From Holothuria scabra (lineage: Eukaryota; Echinodermata; Holothuroidea; Aspidochirotida; Holothuriidae): DNA of 64,000 bases. Position numbers and translations under genes: made by a program. The stretch covers positions 40,146,846-40,210,845 of the forward strand of contig CM074193.1 of NCBI GenBank assembly GCA_037179385.1, given 5' to 3'. Position 1 is the stretch's first letter. Every line of letters starts with the position of its first letter. The notes under the pieces were generated by a model. The model did no database searches and was not told the origin of the DNA. It was given only the letters and a program-made list of their open reading frames with translations. This document shows, piece by piece, positions 42,501 to 51,500 of this stretch.

Positions 42501-45500
42501 TTGCTCTTACCTGTTATAGTATGAAGTCCTTTGAAGTCAATCTGTATGTAATAATGTATTGCCCACGTTTCTGGCATCCAGCATCTAGGGCCGTACAGAC
42601 GAGCAAAGCGGCCCTCGGTGTACGGAATTTGCTGGGACACCTGGGAAATTTGTTCGTCCGTGATATCGCCTGATTCCATACCAAGCCTATTCACGCATTC
42701 TTTCAAAAAGTAGGGAAAAGTTCAGAAAACGACATTAATGCAATAATCTGCTTTGCTACTTTGAAAGCCAAACCTGTTGATATTTTTAGCACACGTATAA
42801 GGCTATCAAAGGCAGCCATCTTATATACTGTCGGTAACGGCGATGTGTGTTAACTCCAGGTAAAGGTCCCTGCAGTCTTGACTTTAAATAGCCTAGATAT
42901 GATGACGTCATATTCTTAATTTTTATGCAACAAGTGAATTTTACATTACTTGCAATCAATGAAATTCAACGAGAACTGGATTGAAGATATTGCTCCGTTG
43001 TCTAGTTAAACTTCTATAGTCTGTGATAATTTACATATTTGTTTTTAAATAAATTTATTCCGTAAGTATTTGATGCTTAAAATAAAAACATTGCTTTCCT
43101 AATATTCTGCCTTTTAAGCTTTCATATTTCTCTTACCTTGATACTTGCAACCAACGAATTCCACCCTCAAACAGATGTCGAATTCCCAAACTATTGGAAA
43201 GATTCTCACTTTTCTCGCAATCAAAGTGGTTTTTAGATTGTTACGATAAATTGCTCCTCTTTCAGTTTTCGCTGTAAACACCTGAAAATGGCAACATCAC
43301 CAACCAGTTAAAATTGTTACTATAAAACAACTTGGTGATTCATTACAAAGGCCCTCTGTATTGCATGGGTGCACTTGAGAACAATGGGGCGATGTGCACT
43401 GTTTAACAAGAAATTTCCTAACTGGCTAACGATAACCCTAATCCTCTAATCCCCTTACGGAAAGTAGTTACTGAACTATATGACTATTGAATAAGGAAGC
43501 TGTGATGGAAGGAGGGACATCAATTTTTCAGACAAGATTAACTTAAAGTGAGTGTTTTAATCCTATTCAAGGGCCGAAATTCAATTGACACGTTACTTTC
43601 TTTCAATTGTTTGCCTGTTGATGGCTTTCCTTCTCAAACTAAAATTGACACAAATAACGACTCTTTTGGTTTCCTTATGCTGAATATGCTTAGCAACACA
43701 AGTGTCTTTCTCAGCCATGGGAAATGAAGAAAGTACGGACAGTTACAATTGCGTAATCTTCAACGAACATCTTTCATAAGTTTATTTGCCCAGTTCTGAT
43801 TTGCCAAATACAGGCTCATCAACGGGAATTAAACAGAAATACACTTGTGAAATGTAACAAACAAACGAAATAATAACATTTTGTTCTATAAAGACAATTT
43901 TCCACTCAGTGCATTGTCAAAAAACTAAAAAACTGTCGTATGTTCTTCTAAAGGTTTTCATTTAGAAAAAGAAATTTATTTATTCGTCTTGCTTTTAAAA
44001 TTTAAGAAATAACATCAAACGAAACTTATTCAAAACCGTAACGAGTGAACACCAGAATTAAGAAGGCATATGTATTCAAAGTCCGGAGAACGCGACTGTA
44101 GCAAGCCAATAAAATTATTGATGTATGCAATCAACGTCTATGAGCACTCTCGGAGTTAATGTTGTTAGAAAGTTAATGACCTTAAACACTTCTACTTTGA
44201 CAGAATTATGTCTAGTCATTTAAGTACCGTAGCTTACCAAAAGCTTTGAGAGAGCACCTTCGTTAAGATCCATGTAATTAAGCACAACGATTTTCTTGAT
44301 TACGACATGTTTTACCAAATACTGCAGTAAAATCATTGTCAACGTCGTAAAAGGGAAAAGCCTCTATGACTAGTAAAATTTAGCATTCGACAAGAAGGAT
44401 CTTGTTGGTTCGATGAACACAGTCTTCCTTTCTCTAACAGTAAATTGACACACTTGATACGCACCGCAAGTAACGTTACATTCAAATAGATTCCCCTTAT
44501 GCTGTGATTTAAATTAATGCTTATGAGAATTTTTCGGGGTTAATGCTGTTTGAAATTAAGGGATATTCGATCACTTTTACTTTGATGGAATCACATACAG
44601 CCAGTTCAGTACTGTGATTTACCTAGTATACGATACCAATCAATGAAATTAATGGAATTAGGAGTGAATTTTGACAGTAAAAAGGACCCTAGTCTGGTAG
44701 TCTCTCTTTCGCCGAATTTAATGTCTTTAAGGTCGGCATGAAACGACCTCCCACATGCCCGCGGTCTTTCTTTTGAAGATATTTTAGCCCCTATTCTACC
44801 CAAACCATGGAATTGCCAAAAAAAAATTTTGTTCAGACATATAAATGCATAGCTTTAATAGTCTTAATAAAGTGGATGACTGTATTTCGATAAAGAGTGA
44901 GTTCAAAAATATAACTTATCTGCGTTTAACGATGTCATGCATCGTCAGTTAAGTTCTTACAGACACAAACTTGGTTTAAGAGGTGTCACAAAATAGTTGT
45001 TGCGATAAAATGGAGGAAATTTGTCAACCTTTGATCTCTTCAAACTGGAAATGAGCTTAAAAAATTTCAAAATATGTTCAATTGATTCATCAGGAGAACC
45101 TGCTTGCACCCGCGGGATTCAGAAAAATTGGCAATGTTTTTATAAGATGACCTTTCACAAACTGAATGTCTTGATTCCTTTTCAAAAAACAACAGGGATC
45201 CTTTTCCCAATCAGAAGTATCAGTATGCGAAGTAAGAGATTTAAATAGCAACCCTTCTTGAAACCCTCTTGAAGCTCATTTACTGTCTTACCCTAAAGCC
45301 GTCTTACCCCAGCACTGGCTTCCAGGTGAATTCAGGATTCGTTTCAAAATTTGTCTACTGGTTTTTAGGTTCCCTAATGATATGGCCCCTGATTATTTAG
45401 CCGAGATGTTTCATCGCAAATAAAACACTAGATATAGCCTTCGATCAATTTCTAATTGTGTTAACTTGGTAGTTCCTCGTACTAAGTGCAAAACCTTTTT

Positions 45501-48500
45501 AGTTTGTGGTCCTAGGCTTTGCAATGAGCTCCATCCCATTGTTAGGCTCAGCTCATCTTAGCGTATTTAAGAAGAATCGTAAAACGTATCGGTCCAACAT
45601 TGCTTTTCATGACTGCAAGTGGGCCCAAGTTATCGCACTTTGTACTTAATTTCTGCGCTCTTTTCTTTTTTCCGGTTTCCGTTTACCTTTAATGCATTGT
45701 AAAGCGCTTTTGCATTATGTTTTACCATAGGCGCTGTATAAATTTAATAATAATAATAATTATTATTTTTGATCAGCGCCAAAGTTGACAGGCCTATTCG
45801 TCTTCGCATAGAAAACACCGGCGTGTAGGATAGGTAGTTCCTTACCGAACAGTTCAAAGGTGGTATATGGACCAAATTATAAGTGCAAGCTTACTCAACT
45901 ATTTTTAGAATGTGCTCAATAATAGTTCCGCTAAAAAGAAACCGTGAGAAAGTGCAAAAGCAGCACCCTACATGAATACATTCCGTACAAACATACATAC
46001 ATCAAACATACATACATAGATTTATCTGACGGAAAATTTTCCTAGCCACTGTTTTAATTCGTTTCGATTATATTAGTTTTGCAAGACATGCCATTTCCTT
46101 TGGCTAAAACCCAAATATTGCACGGCGTTACTTCCAGGGCTATTAAGGAGAGGGCCGCAGTCCCCATCATTTTCCAGCGCTCACCAGAACCTTGATCACT
46201 GACGATCGGTGACCTGGAGACCACAATGCTCTCCCCAAAGCAACTAATAGTGCTAAAAAGCCATTTCAGAAGCTTTTGTTTTTTGCATTTTTTATCTCTG
46301 GTTACCTCACATGACCTTTGACTTCCACCACAAACGTTGATTCTTTCTTTTATTATTTCAACTTTATGAACGAAATGTAGATCATTGCCGTTTTGAGATA
46401 TCGCTTTGACAGGCCATTCAAGTCAGTAGCCCGGTAAAGTATTGTAGGACGCAATTTTATTTTTCAAGGCTGGGAAAGGGGTTTTTCAAACAGATCGAAG
46501 GTGAAAAAAGGTTAAGGGCAACCATGAACTCCGAGGCTAAAAGAAATGAACCAAATTAGGCATACAATGTTTAAGCAGTATTCCTCTGGTGACCTAAAGG
46601 GACTTTTGATATCGACAAACAAACGTGGGGCTCTCCGTCTGAAATCTATCTTGATATAAAGTGTAGTCAATTTCAAGGTTTCCGCGGTTTATCGCCGGTG
46701 ACCTAAACTGATTTTTGTTCCTCCACCATAAAAATGGATTCTTCTTTTTCTCAATGAACCGATCTATAGATCAAATGTGAGTTAAGTGTCATTCATTCCT
46801 ACCTTGATTTCATTATCGTGTTTACAAGTTTTTCGTGTTTTGGCCTCTGGTGAATTTAAATGACCTTAGATCTAAGCCAAACAATGGGCTACCTTCTCTA
46901 AGTAAGGCAAATACCAAGTCTGAAAAATGTTGGCATTTATATCTTGAGATACTGTGTTTAAAAGCCATTTTCAAGGTTTCGAATGTCTACCGCTTGTTAC
47001 CTCAAAATGACCTCTTATCTCCACCAAAACAATAGCTATGCGGTTCTTTTTCTAAACAGGACAAGTCTGTGTACTGATCATATGAACAATTAGGGTCCTT
47101 CATAAGTTGAGATATCGTGTTAACAAGGTTGACAGGTTTTGACCTATGATGACTTTGAATTTTGACCTTCACTTTAAACAATACGATTCTTCCCCTCATC
47201 AACGTTTCAAATCTAAATACTAAATATAAAATGTGCAGGTCATTTCTACCTTGAGGTATTGTGCAAATTTCAAGGTTTTGACAGTTTACTGCTTGTAACC
47301 TTTGATCTCCACACGAAACAAAAGGGTTCTTTCACTTGACATGACTAATTTACATACCAAATAAGAAAAAGGCCGAACTTTCCTACATTGACATATTGCT
47401 ACTTACACACATTCCCACATACAGACCCTTTAAACATTGCCTTATCAGGACGTAAAACAGTACCCAGTAAGGCCATCATCATAATTCCTCTTTAGCACTC
47501 GAGCGCAAGCAGCACCTCAATCTCTGAAGGGAGGTCGAACTCCGGGTTCATACGTGACAGGTCTTATCTAAGTGGAATAATTTTCGGATCGCTATGCCAG
47601 TTACCAGCTCCGCTTGAGCCGAGGAAGACCTGCGTGGCTCGAGCTCTCGCGATCAGCCGTGGTCTGCTAGGGCAGTGTTGGCACACGATATCGCCAGATA
47701 TAGATACCTTAGCTCAAGGCAAAGGGGTCAAAAATATAAAAGCTCCGGAAGTTGTCAACACATTTGGGATGGTTAATGGAACACAACTTTTCTCCAGTCT
47801 CACTTCATACAGTAATCGAGCCCACTGATTTGCCCGAAGTGGTAGAATATTCAGTTTGGGTTTGAAAAAGTTCTGGGATGCTTTCAATTGTCAGAAAACA
47901 CAGGCAGACGGGAAGATGTAAAGCCGGACAAAATGCCTAAAATTTTGTCTGCAAAAATGGTAGTGGAACAATTTATCTGGTAGTATTTTACATCATTTTG
48001 CAACTTGCTCCTTTTAAATTACACAAATTATTACAAATGATCACTCAAAATCAAGATTGCTTAGATTCTACTTACATGCCTTGTGTACGTTCCATGCCAA
48101 GAGATGGTGACTCTTCGATTAGATAGTGGACCGGTCCAAAATACTCAAGCAAATATGCAGCGCTCACTTGCCCACCCCTTCAGTCAAGAAACTTATTGCA
48201 CGACATAACACAAAAACGTTAAAAAAGCAAACCTACATGGACACGGAGGGGATAAATCATTACCGCGTGCAAACTGCCCCAATAGGTTAACATTTTCAAA
48301 ATGCAGTCATGCAACATGATGGTAAAATAAGTAATATATGTATACTTACGTTCAAATCAGCCTGACTTTTTTAATTATCTGTTTGAGTAACGCTTCAAAT
48401 AATTAAACCAAATTTGAATAAAAGTTTAAAGTGAGACGAAAATTTAGCGGGGCCACGAGAACACAGTACATAATCAAACGTTTGTGATTACATTGCAAGA

Positions 48501-51500
48501 GGGGACCTAATAGTTTAAAGTAGATATTGCTACGACTACTTGCTTCGCCAAATCTACCTTTTGGAGGACATTCCACCAAGCTTACTAGATGTTAACACCC
48601 AATTGTCAGCTTTGTACGGCTATTTGTTAAAATATTGTTAAAAGTATTACAAACACTCATAAAAAAAAATGCGCAACCCTTAGAAAAAACAACCATTTAA
48701 AGTTCATGTTAGTGATGACGTTATGTTTTAGAAATGTACCTCATACCAAGAGAAAACTAGAGCAATTTGCAGGGAATACAGGCAAGAATATGGACCCTTA
48801 ATGGATTCCCTTAAACAGTCATATTTTGTATTTAATAAAAAATATTCATGTTCTTTTAATAAACAATTAACTTGAAGACACTAGGTGAAATCCATGACGA
48901 CGGGTGCTTGTGTGCCTAAATGCACATAACTAGATACATCCTCTTAGTTCATGAAGCCATCACGTTTATATGACTAAGCTGCTGATATTACGCATACATG
49001 CAATAGAGAAAACCTCTGTCATAGAAATAAATTAGTTCACAGCATTTAATATTTAAAGTAGGAATTGAAAAAAATCGAAGGAAACTTTTTTTTTTTTATT
49101 ATTTTTTTTTAATTTTGTTATTTTATTTTTTTTTTTAAATCGAAGGAAACTTAAGGCAATATCTTTGTAGGCTCTTCCCTTTCGGGTTTGTCTTTTTTCG
49201 TTTGCTTGTCTTTGTTACTATTTTTCATGTTTAGGTGATCCGGGATGGGGTTACCCGGAAACATCTAGAGGAATGGTGAATCCACCAAAAAAAAAATCAT
49301 ATATACTGTAACTGTACGTTTCGAATGTCAAAAAACTCCACATAATTTGGTTAACCATTACTTTTTTAAAAATTAAAAATAAAAACATCAATGAAATCAC
49401 ATATCAACCATAAAACATGCAGCAGACTTCAAGATACTCTGAAAGGGGCGAAGTAGAAAAGCGTGTGTGAAAGAAACAAAAGCATTACAACAAGTAGGTA
49501 TAGAACTGTCTGTTTACAATTTTGAAAACTGAAGAAAGGGAGGAGAGAAGTGTCTTCGATAAATGTACCTGCTCATCAAGAGGAAATTGCCTCAATTATT
49601 TTGGTCAAACAATAAAAAATCTTAGAATCTCAAAATTAACCTCATTTTTTCATGAGTGCCTTTGTCTGTTTGTTCAAATAAGTGTCATTTACTCTTTCTT
49701 CATGTGAATGAAATTCCCCTGTTCAAAGAAAAAAAGAATTTTAAGTATTCTGCTTCAGTACAATTTGGAGGATTACGGTGTGCTTTGGATGGTTTATATT
49801 CGATTAATATAAATTTTTTCACTGATGTTTCTGTGCTTGAGGCCTGTAGTCTGAGATGTAAAAACTGGTTATTGTCATTTACACAAATTAATGTTCGAAA
49901 ACATTGTAACTTGTGGTTGCGCCTACAGTAAGCTTGGAATCTCCCCCAATAGTGACATCGTAAGTCTCACGAACATTCTTACACCTCCCCGAGTTACAGA
50001 ATAAAATACTTCAAAAAACCATCTAAACTTTTCACTGCCATCCCATTAACTTGCAAAGTTGAATTGCAAAGTTCAGTTAAGTGTGTCTTTTAATTTACAT
50101 TGAGACATATGTGAAGACGCAGTGGGAACCTGTGCATGAGGCGAGAACTAAGTGAAGCAGGGTGCATTAGCTAGAAATTCACCTGGTGAAGACATTGTAC
50201 CACAAAGAGCTAGAAAGATGACAGAAATGTGAGAATAGTTTTTTCCATACACCTTTGACCACGTAACAACTCACCCCCTCCGCAACGTTTATGAGGCCCA
50301 CAGTTTTGTTGAATATTGTTGTGCTCTGACAGCGGCAAAGCGTAGTGAAAGGAGGAATAGAAAGCGATATCAGCCTTCAGGGATTAAAAGACGCAGGCTC
50401 GTGCACATGATGTGACTAGTATCGATGTGTTACTGATATATGCAAACAAAACCAAGTTCAGGTTTTACAATCATAAACACAACATTCCGATAAACAAATT
50501 CTAATAGGACAAACGAAGAAAAAATTTTGCTAGTTTTCTTCTAGGAAAATTTATACAAAATATTTAAAATTTAATTACAAATAAGTACGTTGTGACCGGA
50601 TGATGCATTTTAAGGTCTGAGAAAACAGAAACGTTGAACTTGTTCGATTCACAATCCAAAAAATCGCACTATATATTCTAGTGGTGCTATGACGTGACTC
50701 GTTGTAGTGTCTATGCTATATACATGCAGTGCTGTGCAAGGAAGAATAACTATATCTCAATACAGAACAATGTGATGGAACTGGTTACGTCCTAAACAGA
50801 ACAAAAAAAGTTTTCGGTGTGAAAGGTGTATAAAGTCAAATTGTTACTCTTACAACTAGCCCATATGGAAAAGGAATCCTAGACCTTTAAGTAATCAACA
50901 AAGCCATAAACCTCATGCATACTTGCCATGTCACCCAACGATAGGATAAAAAGTTATATTTCCTACACCAAAAAGCTCATACGCCAAACCATGCAACTAA
51001 ACGGCTTGGCTTTGCATGCAGACCACTGTAAACCACTCTCTGACTAGAACCGCAGCAAGTCACGAGTAGTTAAAATGGTCTCAAACCATGAAAACATTTT
51101 AAGAAACGTGCACACGAAAACAAAATCATGAAGAAGTGCTTTATCCTCACCGTCTTATAGTGGCCACTTCTAATCCAGTTGAATTTACCTTCCTTTTGTC
51201 TCGCCCAAGAAATGGTAAAAGATTTAACACGTGCCTCAGAGTCCCCACATCCTTGAGTAACAACTGCCTTTATGTACATTTCTTCCAGGAAATCGACTTG
51301 GAGGTACTGACTACGAAGTGCTAAAGCCGGGCGCCATCCATAACCTTGTTTTCCATAAGATGGTTGCAATCTGCCATGACTTGGAGAGTAGAGGGCCGTA
51401 GTGTAGCTTGTAGAGGCGGTTATTTGACTGTCATGGCTCTTTCCGTTGGTTAGGCCGAGAGTGAAGTCACAATCTGAGATGTATTATGACAACAATTGAA

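Larger units (their letters stand above)
43282..51150 (-). other. 7.9-kb intron inside F5/8C-B (phase 0)
   Basis: Contains a pair of diverged direct repeats (44130-44240 and 44515-44625), a dead LINE 3' fragment (45250-45775), a tandem-repeat array (46300-47420) and a poly(T) insertion with target-site duplications (49072-49152). An exon-like stretch near 48078-48150 was rejected. 49200-51100 has nothing recognised. Confidence 0.65.

Noticed and set aside
48078..48150. Exon-like minus-strand stretch (YFGPVHYLIEES...) considered as the last third of F5/8C-B
   Set aside because: It lacks the vRi.P and R-x-E-x-GC signatures. The exon at 43137-43281 fits both phase and sequence.
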